64,000 nt of DNA from Lathyrus oleraceus (taxonomy: Eukaryota; Streptophyta; Magnoliopsida; Fabales; Fabaceae). Of the stretch, positions 21,599 through 33,300 are shown piece after piece (position 1 is the first letter of the stretch; the number at the start of each line of letters is the position of its first letter). Under the pieces are notes generated by a model. The model was not told the origin of the DNA. It made no database searches and was given only the letters and a program-made list of their open reading frames with translations. Position numbers and translations under genes: made by a program. The stretch lies in NCBI RefSeq assembly GCF_024323335.1, contig NC_066585.1:537486769-537550768 (forward strand), in the 5' to 3' direction.

Positions 21599-23240
21599 TT
21601 ATGCGTAGTATTTTTTAACTATGTCCGCGTTCACAGGATGCGGGAAGTCTTCGCCATCCATTGTAGCAAGTATCATGGCTCCACCAGAGAATACCTTCTT
21701 AACCACAAATGGCCCTTCGTATGTGGGAGTCCACTTGCCTCTGGGATCCCCTTGTGGTAGAATGATACGCTTGATCACCAAGTCGCCAACTTGATACACC
21801 TGTCTCTTGACTCTTTTGTTAAATGATTGGGTCATGCGCTTCTGATATATCTGCCCGTGACAAACAGCCGCAAGTCTCTTCTCATCAATCAAGTTTATCT
21901 GATCGAGTCGAGTCTGAATCCATTCATCTTCATCTAAGCCCGCCTCTTTCATGATTCTTAGAGAGGGAATCTGAACTTCCGCCGGTAAAACGGCCTCCGT
22001 TCCGTAGACTAAAGAGAAAGGAGTTGCCCCCGTCGAAGTGCGTACCGAAGTGCGATAACCATGGAGAGCAAATGGTAACATCTCGTGCCAGTCTTTGTAC
22101 GTTACTGTCATCTTTTGTATGATCTTCTTAATGTTCTTATTAGCAGCCTCCACGGCGCCATTCATCTTTGGCCGGTACGGAGAAGAGTTATGGTGCTTAA
22201 TTTTGAACTGCGTGCAGAGTTCAGTAATCATCTTGTTGTTCAAATTAGTACCATTGTTAGTGATAATCCTTTCAGGGATGCCGTATCGACAAATAAGGCT
22301 ATTCTTGACGAACCGTGCCACCACATTCTTGGTGACAGAAGCGAATGAGGCTGCCTCTACCCACTTGGTGAAGTAATCAATAGCGACGAGAATGAAGCGA
22401 TGTCCATTAGAAGTCGTAGGTTTAATCTCCCCGATCATATCGATGCCCCACATTGCAAAGGGCCAAGGAGCTGTCAACACGTTCAATGGAGCAGGAGGCA
22501 CATGTACTTTGTCCGCATAGATCTGACACTTGTGACAGGTTCTGGAGTGATGGTGGCAATCAGCTTCCATGGTAGACCAATAATACCCTGACCTCAGAAT
22601 CTTCTTGGCCATTGTATGTCCATTAGAATGAGTCCCAAAAATACCGTCATGCATGTCTTCCATAATCTTTTCTGCTTCCTTTTTATCCACACAGCGAAGC
22701 AGAGTCAAGTCATGATTACGTTTGTATAACACTCCATTACTCAGAAAGAATTTAGCGGAGAACTTCCTCAGGAATTTTCTGTCATTGATGGATGCCCCTT
22801 CAGGGTATTCCTGAGCTTCTAAGTATCTTTTTACGTCGTGGAACCAGGGTTTTTCCCGTACTCCCTTAGTGTTAAGTTCATAACAGTATGCTGGTTCATC
22901 TAGTCGCTCAATGGTAATCCTGGGAGCTTCACCGTCCCATCTGACTCTGAACATAGATGACATGGTAGCTAATGCGTCTGCCAACTGATTCTCTTCTCGT
23001 GGAATATGTTCAAATGTAATCTCTTCAAAGTATGGAAGTAATGTCATTACCTGCTCTCGATAAGGGATGAGATTTGGATGTTTAGTATCCCATTCTCCTT
23101 TGATTTGACTGATTACCAAGGCCGAATCTCCGTACACACTCAAGAACTTGATTCGCCAATCTATAGCAGCTTTGAGTCCAAAAATACATGCTTCATACTC
23201 AGCCATATTATTGGTACAATGAAAACATAGTCTAGCTGTG
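21599..23240 (-). CDS. Ogre pol, second part: end of archaeal-type RNase H and integrase (split, catalytic Asp replaced)
   Basis: Coding resumes at 23240 with the peptide TARLCFHCTNN just before MAEYEACIFGLKAAID (first ATG at 23206). The 535-residue open part contains the rest of the archaeal-type RNase H (YGDSALVISQIKGEW, NQLADALATM) and then integrase: an HHCC region with H-X-H and CHKCQIY at about 186-230, the first catalytic Asp in WGIDMIGE (256) and the Glu in NGAVEAANKN (353). The second catalytic Asp is Asn: the motif reads IITNNGT, with codon AAC at 22258-22256. In related elements this is TDNGT. The C-terminal region ends with the motif FPHPVNADIVKKYYA. No stop interrupts it. The insertion between 23241 and 28282 separates it from RT. 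Confidence 0.88.
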
Positions 23241-23245
23241 AAAGG

Positions 23246-25323
23246 TGTAACACCCCGATAATAATATGTATTTATTTAAATTAAATTAATAATATGTTTA
23301 TTAATTTAATTAGAATATTTGAATTATTATTATTATTTTGGAATAATAATTATTGGGATAATTATTTATTGGAATAATATATAAGTTGGAATTTAGAAAA
23401 ATCCCATTTTTGGTAAAAAGGTTAATTTCACGTGAAAAGGGAAAAGAGGCAGAAAGGGCAAAAAGCAAAAGAACGAAGGTTGAAGGAAGGGAAAGCTTGG
23501 AGCTCAGAGACTGCCGGATTTACTCAGGTAAGGGGGGTTTATCATCGGTTAAAGGGTATTATCTGATAATATGTACTGGGTAGTGATAACCATTGGTTGT
23601 ATCTCTGATTTGATTGATGCATGATAAAATTGTGAATGAAATTGGATGAATGAAATTGGATGATAATTGAAAAGAATTCGTAGGAATTAGAAGAGATAAT
23701 GTTAGGATTGGTGAAGATGAATAGGATATGATTCGTGTAGATGATATGGACGATTATTTTGTGTAATTTGGACTGTGGAAGGTTGGATCGGATAGGTTTC
23801 GTAACAGAGAAAGCCATAGCAGATCTGAGAGTTCTGGTTTCTGGTCATACGCGTATGGCACTAGGCAATACGCGTATGAGCTGGCTGATACGCGTATGGA
23901 GGAGGCCTTACGCGTATGGGAGAAAAAGATGATATTTTGAACGTAAATTGGTCTCTGTTGGTACGCGTAATGGGAAGTTGTTACGCGTAGCGTACGCGTA
24001 TGGGATAGGTGGTACGCGTATGAGTTGGGCGAGGAAATGCGCAATACGCGTAAGAGAGTAGGCATTACGCGTATGGAGTTGGCCAGGTTTGGGCAATACG
24101 CGTATGGCATGGACAGTACGCGTATGGGCAGAGTTGGGATTTTCCTGAACTGTTGTTGTGCAGTTTTTGGTTGTTTAGGCTGAGTGATGTACTTAGCTGA
24201 GATATGATGTTGTAGGGGTCATTTCCCGTTGTTTTGAGTGGTATAGGTATTAGTAGAGCGGGCTAATACTGTGGTTGATTATGTGGCATGATATGATGTG
24301 CTTTTGTGATTAATTATGTTGATGATGTGTGATGGTATACATGATGATGTGAATGTATACGTTTGTGAATAGACTGTATTATGGCTTAGAGTGTGAGCAT
24401 GTGTCTAGTCTTGATTATTGTTGATGTTGCATTGCTAGGTGATTAGCATGCATGTTGTGGCCCATTTGGGGTGGTAGCTAATTCCCATGGTGAGGAATTA
24501 GTGAGTATATCATTTGATTGTTGTTGTTGATGTTTGCATGCTAGGTGATTAGCGTGCATTTCATGGCCCATTTGGGGTGGTAGCTAATTCCCATGGTGAG
24601 GAATTAGTGAGTGAGTCACTATGTCTCAAATGAGTGGGACTAGTGAGCTTGGTAGCCGTGCCTGGGTTTGGACGGTGAGGTTGAACTATATGTTCACAAA
24701 TAGTCGGTACCGCATGCATAGAGTCTCATTGCATAATGAATGTATGGCATATAATATGAATGGATGTATTCCAGTATTATATGTGTATTGTGTGTTGTGT
24801 TATTGATGTTGAATATGGTTGAGAATCTACTGTTGAGTATGATATTTGAACGAATATTGCTGTTGCTGAATGCGTAGTCTGATTAGGGTGAATTAATGTG
24901 TTAATTACTTGGCATTACATATTGCTCTATAATGCTTATTATATTGATTGAGGAACTCACCCTTACGCCTATTTTTCAGGTAACGAGAAATGAGTTGAGT
25001 AGAAGCTAATGCTTGGAGTCTAGAGTAGTTTCTTATGGGTCCTGCTCTGATAGATGTAACATCGGGAGGGGATGTTTTAATTAATTCGATTTCTGTTGTT
25101 GAATGATTGACATGTATTGTGTACATGTTTTACATTGATGTTGAATTGATTCCGCTGCGATTTATGCAAAGAATCTTATTTTGATTAAAGAAATGAGCAT
25201 GACAGGATATTTTGATAATTGTTGTGAAATGATTGTGTGACACCCTTCGGGGCATAATTACTCTGATGAATATATATTGTTATTTTAATTATAATAATTT
25301 GGGGTATTTAGAAGGGTGTTACA
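23246..25323 (+). repeat. 5' LTR of the Tekay-like element, copy 1 (2,078 bp)
   Basis: Ends TGTAAC...GTTACA. Inside are the TACGCGTA cluster (23848-24124) and a roughly 106-bp tandem duplication (about 24434-24610) containing GGTAGCTAATTCCCATGG twice. Only the final 16 bases of the partner LTR survive at 28262-28277. A very A/T-rich segment lies at 23265-23390. Confidence 0.9.
23848..24124. repeat. Cluster of twelve TACGCGTA palindromes in LTR copy 1
   Basis: Twelve exact copies of the 8-bp palindrome TACGCGTA lie in 277 bp, usually extended to ATACGCGTATG, with irregular spacers. ACGCGT fits the CGCG-box bound by CAMTA/SR transcription activators; that role is inference. Confidence 0.95.
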
Positions 25324-25327
25324 TTAG

Positions 25328-25339
25328 TGGTATCAGAGC
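25328..25339 (+). promoter_or_regulatory. Primer-binding site, Tekay-like copy 1
   Basis: TGGTATCAGAGC, four bases after the LTR end: the initiator-Met type site used by many chromoviruses. Confidence 0.9.
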
Positions 25340-25448
25340 ATAGTCGGTCGAGTCGAGTCGTAATTTTTCTGTTTCCCCTGTACGGGATAGGTGTTGTGTA
25401 ACCCTATCAGTACTTATTGTTTTAGCTTGTTGGGTTTTCAGAATAGAG

Positions 25449-28265
25449 ATGGCTGGAAGAGGTAGAGATGATGCTGCGATTGCTGAGGCTCTGGGTATGC
25501 TAGCTGGAGTACTTGGAGGGAATCCAAATGTTGTGGGAATGGGAGCTGCTCGTCAGTTGAGTGAGTTCCAGAAGAACAATCCTCCAATGTTCAAAGGAGC
25601 ATACGATCCAGATGGTGCTCAGAAGTGGTTGAAGGAGATAGAGAGGATCTTCAGAGTAACTGAGTGTGCTGATAACCAGAAGGTCAGGTTCGGTACACAT
25701 ATGCTGTCAGAAGAAGCTGATGATTGGTGGGTTGCTACCCGCACTGAGTTGGAAGCTGCTGGAGATGCTGAGATTACTTGGGCTGTATTCAGAGAGAGAT
25801 TTCTGAGGAAGTATTTTCCCGAAGATGTCAGAGGAAAGAAAGAGATAGAGTTCTTGGAATTGAAGCAGGGTAACCGGTCTGTTACGGAGTATGCTGCTAA
25901 GTTCACAGAGTTGTCTAAGTATTATACTCCCTATGCTGAGGCTGCTGGGGAATTTTCCAAGTGTGTGAAGTTTGAGAACGGGTTGCGTCCCGAGATCAAG
26001 CAGGCGATTGGATATCAGAGGATTAGAGTGTTTTCTGATTTGGTTGACTGTTGCAGGATTTTCGAACAGGATTCCAAGGCAAGAGCTGAGAGCTATCAGC
26101 AGAGAGTTGATAGGAGAGGCAAGAATCAGATGGATCGTGGAAAACCGTATGCAGCTGGCAAAGGTTTTCAGAGGCAAAGTGGGACGAAGAGGACTAGTGG
26201 GGGAGATTCTAGTGCTCCTGTTAAGTGTTACAGATGTGGTCAGGCTGGACATCGTATCCATGAGTGTACCAGTAATGAGAAGAAGTGTTTCAAATGTGGA
26301 AAAGGTGGTCATTTAGCTGCAGATTGCCGGTTGAAGACTGTGACTTGTTTCAACTGTGGAGAGTTGGGTCATATCAGTCCACAGTGTCCTAAGCCGAAGA
26401 AAGAGAATCAGTCAGGAGGCAAGGTTTTTGCTTTATCAGGTTCTGAGACTTCTGCAGATGATCGTTTGATCCGAGGTACGTGTTATATTAATGGCTTTCC
26501 TCTTGTAGCTATTATTGACACAGGTGCGACTCATTCCTTTATATCTTTGGATTGCGCTGTGAAACTTAAGTTAGAGATATCTAAGATGTTTGGAAGTATG
26601 GTGATTGATACTCCTGCGAAGGGTTCAGTAACTACTACTTCAGTTTGTCTAAGTTGTCCCTTGAGTATTTTCGGTAGAGACTTTGGGATAGACCTTGTGT
26701 GTCTTCCACTAGTGCAGATTGATGTTATTCTGGGTATGAACTGGTTGGTGTTTAACCGAGTTTCTATCAACTGTTTTGATAAGACAGTGATATTCCCTGA
26801 GATTGAGGAAGGAAAGAGTTTGTTTCTATCAGCAAGGCAGGTGAATGAGGCAGTGGCAGATGGGGCAGAGTTGTTTATGCTGTTAGCGACTTTGGAGGCT
26901 AAAGATAAACTGGTGATTGGCGATCTAGCTGTGGTGTGTGATTTTCCTGATGTGTTTCCGGAAGAAGTGAATGAATTACCGCCAGAGCGTGAAATTGAGT
27001 TCTCGATTGATTTGGTACCTGGTACTAGACCGATATCGATGGCTCCGTACCGTATGTCTGCTGTTGAGTTAGCCGAATTGAAGAGTCAGTTGGAAGATCT
27101 GTTGGATAAGAAATTTATTCGTCCGAGTGTGTCACCGTGGGGTGCACCAGTGTTGTTGGTTAAGAAGAAAGAAGGTACTATGAGGTTGTGTGTGGACTAC
27201 AGGCAACTGAATAAAGTGACGATCAAGAATCGGTATCCTTTGCCGAGAATTGATGATTTGATGGATCAGTTGGTTGGTGCAAGTGTGTTCAGCAAGATAG
27301 ATTTGAGATCTGGGTATCATCAGATACGTGTGAAAGATGAAGATATTCAGAAGACTGCTTTCAGAACAAGGTATGGACATTATGAGTATTCTGTAATGCC
27401 TTTTGGTGTGACTAATGCGCCTGGAGTATTCATGGAGTATATGAATAGGATTTTCCATCCGTACCTAGACAAGTTTGTTGTGGTGTTTATCGATGACATT
27501 TTGGTGTATTCGAAATCTGAAGGAGAGCATGTTGAGCATTTGAGAGTGGTTTTGGGAGTTCTACGAGAAAAGAAGCTATTTGCTAAACTATCTAAGTGTG
27601 AATTTTGGTTAGAAGAAGTTAGTTTTCTTGGTCATGTGATTTCAAGAGGCGGCGTGGCTGTTGATCCTTCTAAGATAGAAGCGGTATCTAGGTGGGAAGC
27701 TCCGAAGTCAGTTTCTGAGATAAGGAGTTTTCTTGGACTTGCAGGTTATTATAGGAAATTTATTGAGGGATTTTCCAAGTTGGCGTTACCGTTGACAATG
27801 TTGACTAGAAAGGGGCAAGCGTTTGTTTGGGACTCAAAATGTGAAGAAGGTTTCCAAGAGTTGAAGAGAAGGTTGACTACTGCTCCTATTCTGATATTAC
27901 CGAGTTCGTCGGAACCATTTGAGGTTTACTGTGATGCTTCATTGTTGGGTTTGGGTGGCGTGTTGATGCAGAATAAGCAGGTTATAGCTTATGCTTCGAG
28001 ACAGCTGAGGGTTCATGAGAGGAACTATCCGACGCATGATTTAGAGTTGACAGCTGTGGTATTTGTTCTGAAGTTGTGGAGGCATTATTTGTATGGATCA
28101 AGATTTGAAGTTTTCAGTGACCATAAAAGTTTGAAGTATTTGTTTGATCAGAGAGAGCTGAATATGAGACAGAGAAGATGGTTAGAATTTCTGAAGGATT
28201 ATGACTTTGGTTTGAATTACCATCCGGGTAAAGCAAATGTAGTGGCTGATGCATTGAGTCGTTAG
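25449..28265 (+). CDS. Tekay-like gag-PR-RT-RNase H polyprotein, 938 aa, truncated before integrase
   Basis: The ATG at 25449 ([16 protein letters not shown]) follows the PBS. A gag domain spans about 45-210, with [34 protein letters not shown] and [10 protein letters not shown]. Three zinc knuckles follow: [14 protein letters not shown] (260-273), [14 protein letters not shown] (280-293) and [14 protein letters not shown] (300-313). Protease has [11 protein letters not shown] (Asp 357). RT spans about 510-690, with [20 protein letters not shown] and FIDDILVYS (catalytic pair 682-683). RNase H has [19 protein letters not shown] and [12 protein letters not shown], and ends VVADALSR. The next codon is a stop formed by the residual LTR end. 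The frame is otherwise undamaged. Integrase and chromodomain are deleted, so the copy could move only with help in trans and also lacks a full 3' LTR. Confidence 0.92.
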   Translation: MAGRGRDDAAIAEALGMLAGVLGGNPNVVGMGAARQLSEFQKNNPPMFKGAYDPDGAQKWLKEIERIFRVTECADNQKVRFGTHMLSEEADDWWVATRTELEAAGDAEITWAVFRERFLRKYFPEDVRGKKEIEFLELKQGNRSVTEYAAKFTELSKYYTPYAEAAGEFSKCVKFENGLRPEIKQAIGYQRIRVFSDLVDCCRIFEQDSKARAESYQQRVDRRGKNQMDRGKPYAAGKGFQRQSGTKRTSGGDSSAPVKCYRCGQAGHRIHECTSNEKKCFKCGKGGHLAADCRLKTVTCFNCGELGHISPQCPKPKKENQSGGKVFALSGSETSADDRLIRGTCYINGFPLVAIIDTGATHSFISLDCAVKLKLEISKMFGSMVIDTPAKGSVTTTSVCLSCPLSIFGRDFGIDLVCLPLVQIDVILGMNWLVFNRVSINCFDKTVIFPEIEEGKSLFLSARQVNEAVADGAELFMLLATLEAKDKLVIGDLAVVCDFPDVFPEEVNELPPEREIEFSIDLVPGTRPISMAPYRMSAVELAELKSQLEDLLDKKFIRPSVSPWGAPVLLVKKKEGTMRLCVDYRQLNKVTIKNRYPLPRIDDLMDQLVGASVFSKIDLRSGYHQIRVKDEDIQKTAFRTRYGHYEYSVMPFGVTNAPGVFMEYMNRIFHPYLDKFVVVFIDDILVYSKSEGEHVEHLRVVLGVLREKKLFAKLSKCEFWLEEVSFLGHVISRGGVAVDPSKIEAVSRWEAPKSVSEIRSFLGLAGYYRKFIEGFSKLALPLTMLTRKGQAFVWDSKCEEGFQELKRRLTTAPILILPSSSEPFEVYCDASLLGLGGVLMQNKQVIAYASRQLRVHERNYPTHDLELTAVVFVLKLWRHYLYGSRFEVFSDHKSLKYLFDQRELNMRQRRWLEFLKDYDFGLNYHPGKANVVADALSR

Positions 28266-28277
28266 AAGGGTGTTACA
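28262..28277 (+). repeat. Sixteen-base remnant of the 3' LTR, copy 1
   Basis: TTAGAAGGGTGTTACA equals the last 16 bases of the 5' LTR (25308-25323) and directly abuts the AAAGG duplication. It fixes the true right end of the insertion. Confidence 0.85.
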
Positions 28278-30107
28278 AAAGGCGTATGGTAACCCTCGGG
28301 AGAAATGAGTACAACCCCAACACCATGGCCCAATGCATTAGAAGATCCATCAAAGACCATAGTCCATCGGGATCCCCATTCGGATCCCTCATCTGGTTTA
28401 GGTTTTTCGTAATCCGTAACAAGCATGACATCCTCATCTGGGAACTCAAAATTCATAGATTGGTAATCGTCCACCGCTTGATGAGCCAAATGATCAGCCA
28501 GCACGCTTCCTTTGATTGCTTTCTGGGTAGTATACTGGATGTCGTACTCTGTTAAGATCATCTGCCATCTCGCTATTCTTCCGGAGAGGGCAGGCTTCTC
28601 GAACATGTATTTGATGAGATCCATCCTAGAAATCAACAAAGTGGTATGATTCAACATATACTGTCTTAGTCGGCGAGCAGCCCAGGCGAAAGCACAGCAA
28701 GTTCTCTCGAGCAGTGAGTATCTTGTTTCACAGTCGGTAAACTTTTTGCTCAGGTAGTATATGGCATGCTCTTTTCGACCAGACTCGTCATGTTGCCCCA
28801 ATACGCACCCCATTGAATTTTCTAATACGGTCAAATACATGATTAGAGGTCTTCCTTCAACTGGTGGTATCAGAATTGGAGGTTCCTGGAGGTAGTTCTT
28901 GATTTTGTCAAAAGCTTCTTGGCATTCATCATTCCATGTCATCTCTTGATTTTTCCTCAGTAATTTGAAGATGGGTTTGCAGGTAGCGGTCAAGTGGGAG
29001 ATAAATCGAGCAATGTAGTTCAAGCGTCCCAAGAAACCTCTGACTTCTTTCTCCGTACGGGGAACTGGCATTTCTTGAATAGCTCTCACTTTAGCCGGGT
29101 CAACCTCAATTCCTTTACCACTGACAATAAAGCCTAAGAGTTTACCGGATCTTACTCCAAAAGTGCATTTGTTCGGATTCAATCTCAACTTGTACCTCTT
29201 CAGCCTCTCGAACAGTTTGTATAAATGATCGAGATGCTCTTTTTCAGTATGAGATCTAGCTATCATGTCATCCACATATACTTCTATCTCATGATGAATC
29301 ATATCATGGAACAAAACCACCATAGCACGCTGGTATGTTTCCCCGGCGTTCTTTAGACCGAACGGCATTACTTTGTAACAGAAAGTGCCCCATTGCGTCA
29401 CAAACGTAGTTTTCTCCATGTCCTCAGGTGCCATCTTAATCTGATTGTAACCTGAGAAACCATCCATGAATGAGAATAATTTGTGTTGAGCGGTGTTATC
29501 TACCAGAACATCAATGTGTGGGAGTGGAAAGTCATCTTTGGGACTCGCTTTATTCAAATCTCTGTAATCCACGCATATTCGCACCTTACCATCTTTCTTT
29601 GGCACTGGCACCACATTAGCAACCCATTGAGGATAAGAAGTAACAGCTAAGAAACCGGCATTGAATTGTTTCATAACCTCGGCTTTGATTTTCTCAGACA
29701 TTTCAGGACGCATGCGGCGAACCTTTTGCTTGACAGGACGGCAGTCTTCCTTCGTAGGCAGCCGATGCACCACTATATCAGTATCCAACCCGGGCATGTC
29801 TTCATAAGACCACGCGAAAATCTCCACATAGTCATGTAACATCCGAATCAATCTTTCCTTGACACTGCTTTCCAATCCTGCTCCTATTTTGACTTCTCTT
29901 CTGTCTACCTCAGTACCCAGATTTACAATTTCGAGGGACTCTTCATGCGGCTGTATAGTCCTTTCCTCTTGCAATAACAATCTGGCAAGCTCTCCAGGGA
30001 CTTCACAATCTTCCTCACTTCCATCTTCGGCTTGGTAGATTGGATTTTCAAAGTCATAATGAACAGTAGCGGAATTATTATCAATAGGATCCAGAGTGAG
30101 TACGGAT
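28278..30107 (-). CDS. Ogre pol, first part: RT, RNase H and start of archaeal-type RNase H (split by insertion)
   Basis: The open frame runs from 30304 to 28262, but exon coding probably starts at the intron acceptor (30107). RT motifs are VRICVDYRDLNKASPKDDFP, FSFMDGFSGYNQIKMAPEDM and the catalytic EVYVDDMIARS (near residue 343 of the open frame). The gypsy-type RNase H follows. A second, archaeal-type RNase H begins with MVFDGSSNALGHGVG, a Tat/Ogre trait. It is cut after SPEGYHTPF at 28278-28282, where the Tekay-like element is inserted. The last residues VTPF and the stop come from the foreign LTR end. Up to that point the frame is intact. The product would copy RNA into DNA and degrade the RNA strand. 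Confidence 0.88.
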
Positions 30108-30342
30108 CTGCAATTTGTTACGTGAGTGTGTGTAAGAAAGCATAGCTTGTTTGAAAGACGACAGGAAAAATAAAGAGCGCAACATTTGAATGCGAAAATG
30201 TCCATTGATTTATTGAATATGAAAATATGCTTATGAAATGACAAAACCCTTAACAAATTAGCTATTGTGCCCCGGGTATAGACACAATGCTTTAAGAAGT
30301 TCAATTAGAATTTGCAATGCTAAATAGACAATAACAATTACT
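30108..30342 (-). other. Predicted Ogre intron between protease and RT (235 nt)
   Basis: Reading the minus strand, the donor is CAGGA|GTAATT just before the gag-pro stop codon, and the acceptor is a pyrimidine-rich tract ending AATTGCAG|ATCC. Removing 30342-30108 deletes the stop and joins the frames in phase, so that SFSQE is followed directly by the SVLTLDPID segment. Ogre elements are known to have an intron at this place. The first 66 residues of the longest RT-side ORF would then be intron sequence and not protein. Confidence 0.7.
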
Positions 30343-33300
30343 CCTGACTAAAGGAGATCGGGATAGTGTCTTCGGCCTTCCAATTATTGAGTCCGTCGCC
30401 AATTGTTGGGTAGATCCACCTATCCAGGTCGCAATCACTGTCAGCATCTCTTACAACATTGATTTGATCTTTGACCGTCTTCTCAGAGTTGAATCCCAGA
30501 CCAGCTTTGTCAGACTTGTACGGTACGTTGATCAGTTGACCCCAGCCAGTACAGCCACCATCTTCAACCACAGCTTGAGCATCTTTCAGAGAAATCATAG
30601 CAGGAGGAGCACGAGTAACCTTGGGCACACAGGGAGTTGGCTTAAGGACAGGATCGGGCGGAGAAACCACTTCAAATGACTGAGTTGGAGTCTCGAAGAA
30701 TTCACCATCCATCTCAACGTATCTGAAGGTATGCACACTACTGACAATGTATTCTTCCTCCCCACACACAGTGACGATCTTGCCCTCTATTGGATACCTC
30801 AGCTTTTGATGGAGGGACGAAGCCACGGCACCTGCCTCATGAATCCAAGGGCGCCCCAGTAGGCAGGAGTAAGCAGGTCGAATGTTCATTACAAAAAAGG
30901 TAGTGTTGAAAACTTGAGGTCCTATCTTGATAGGGAGAACAACTTCACCGTGGACAACACTCTTTGCACCATCGTAAGCCCGCACCACAATGTCACTAGG
31001 CTTCAGTTCAACGCTCTTGCAGTCAAGTTTCTCAAGCACGGCTTTCGGTAACACATTCAAAGAAGAGCCATTATCGATCAGCACATGAGACAGGGTGATC
31101 CCTTTACACTCAATGGAGATATGCAGGGCCTTATTATGGTTCTTTCCCGCTGGTGTCAGATCAGCGTCGGAAAATCCTAGGCCATTGTCAACAGCCAAGT
31201 GAGCCACATAATGTTCGAACTGATCGACAGATGTTTCCTGAGGCACATGAGCAGTCTTCAAGAATTTTATCAACGCATTGGCATGAGATTCAGAAGATAA
31301 CAGCAATGATAACATTGAGATCTTAGATGGGGTATGCCCCAACTGCTCTACAACATCAAAGTCACTCTTGCGAATGATTTTCAACACTTCTTCCATTTCT
31401 CGTTTGGCAACGTCTTCAGTAGTATCTTCGACCGGTGTCTCTGACTGAGAGGGATTGAATGGTTCCTTTCCTCGAGTCTCAGAAGCTGGGGGTGAGATCT
31501 CTGGAGAGAAGATCCTACCGCTTCGAGTAATTTTACTAGTCCCAACGATGTCATTAGGATTAGCAGAATCACCAACTTGCTTTACGCCATGGATATAAAC
31601 CTCACCTCCGTAATTCCACGGAATGGCCTTGCTTGAGGAGTACGGTATTGGGCCAGGGGCAGTAATGATCAGGGGAACTACCCTGGGCTCAGCAATAATC
31701 TTCACAGGTATTCTGGGAGCAGTAATCTTCACTGGAACCTTGGGCCTTGCAATCACAGATACTTCTTCAACAGGGTTTTCCGTCTTAGAAACCCTTTCAA
31801 AGAGAATTGTACGATCGTCCATCAGCTGTTGAATACCATTCCTCAACTTCAGACAGTCCTCGGGCCGGAGTATGCAGAGATTGCAATCTTCAGTACAACC
31901 TGGAAATAAACCAGCTCGCAATAAATTCCCCTTTATGATCGGGAGAGGAGATGTTAAGTCCGCTACAGTAGTGATGAGAGAATCGTCATTGAGAGCATTA
32001 ACAGCCTTGTCATGATTAGGCATAGGTGCATTGATGACATTAGGAGTCTCCGGAGGCTCGAACTCAATTTCCCCAGCATCGATCATGTCCTGAATCTTGT
32101 TCTTCAACAGCCAATAATCATTTGTATCATGCCCGGGGCTATCGGAGTGATATGCACACCTGGCATCGGGATTGTAACGAGGCGAAGCAGTGTTGACATT
32201 TGCAGGAGGACCTCTGAGGGTGATTAGGTTTACCTTCAGCATACTTTGCAGTGCTTGTGCTAAAGTCATATTGAGCTTGGTAAACTGCCTTCTTGGTCTG
32301 TCTTGTCTTTGCTGGAAGTTTTGAGCTGGCGGGGCTGCGATCGTCACTGCTCCAATGGCATGGTCACCGATTTTCTTATTATGATTCCTGTGACCATACA
32401 CAGCATTCGATTCGTTCTTCCCATGGTAGGACTTTTTACTGCTTGTAGAAGTAGCGGCCTGTAATTTTCCACTTCGAATGCCGCTCTCCACCCGTTCACC
32501 TGTCAGTATAAGTTCAGTGAAACCTGATGAAGAACTCCCCAGTAGGTGGCTGTAGAATGGGCCAGTCAGGGTACCCATGAACAGGTCTACTAATTCTCGG
32601 TCAGTCATAGGGGGTTTGACTCTGCCGGCCAAATCTCTCCATTTCTGAGCGTACTCTTTGAAGCTGTCTTTAGATCCCATGGCCATATTCTGCAACTGCA
32701 GCCGAGTAGGTGCTAATTCAGAATTGTACTGGTACTGCTTGTAGAAAGCCGTTGCTAAATCAGTCCAGGTGCGGATGTCAGAGCTCTCGAGCTGATAATA
32801 CCATTCCAACTGAGTGCCAGATAGACTCTCTTGGAAGAAATGGATCCACAGTTTCTTATCAGTGGTATGCGGCTGGATCTTTCTCACATAAGCCCTTAGA
32901 TGCATCTGAGGACAAGACGCACCATCGTACTTAGTGAAAGTGGGGATTTTGAATTTGCGGGGAATGGTCACATCGGAGACCAGACCCAAACTTTCGAAAT
33001 CTAGACCAGGCGTCTTCTGACCTTCCATAGCTAGCATGCGTTCTTCCAGCAATTTGTACTTATCATCTCTTGGAGAGTACTGTTCATTTTCATAGTCCTC
33101 GTCGTCATCCTCAGGATTGGAGAAATCAGCATTCTCTTCCTCTGAGTCATTCTCCGCCCCCTCTTCTGGACCATTCGGGATTCCAAATTTGATTCCCGTA
33201 GCCTGTCCTTTACGCCTTCTTCCCGGGTTAATGAAACTCACAGCTTTCTTGTCTTTCTTCTTTTCGAACAACAGAGCCTTCAGTTCCTCCTGCCCCTTGG

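Larger units (their letters stand above)
23246..28277 (+). mobile_element. Tekay-like chromovirus Ty3/gypsy element, copy 1, 3'-truncated, nested in Ogre
   Basis: The element starts TGTAACACCCCG and ends GAAGGGTGTTACA, flanked by the perfect duplication AAAGG (23241-23245 and 28278-28282). It has a complete 5' LTR, an initiator-Met PBS and a gag-PR-RT-RNase H frame. After the RNase H motif VVADALSR it jumps straight to the last 16 bases of the LTR. Integrase, chromodomain and the rest of the 3' LTR are missing compared with the copy at 58802. The flanking duplication proves insertion as a unit and later internal deletion. Its lineage name is inferred from the LTR start, zinc knuckles and RT type. 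Confidence 0.9.

Noticed and set aside
25707..26312. A 201-codon antisense ORF over Tekay gag, also present at 61283-61888 in copy 2
   Set aside because: Its conservation follows from the conserved sense gag sequence. It has no promoter signal or recognisable domain.
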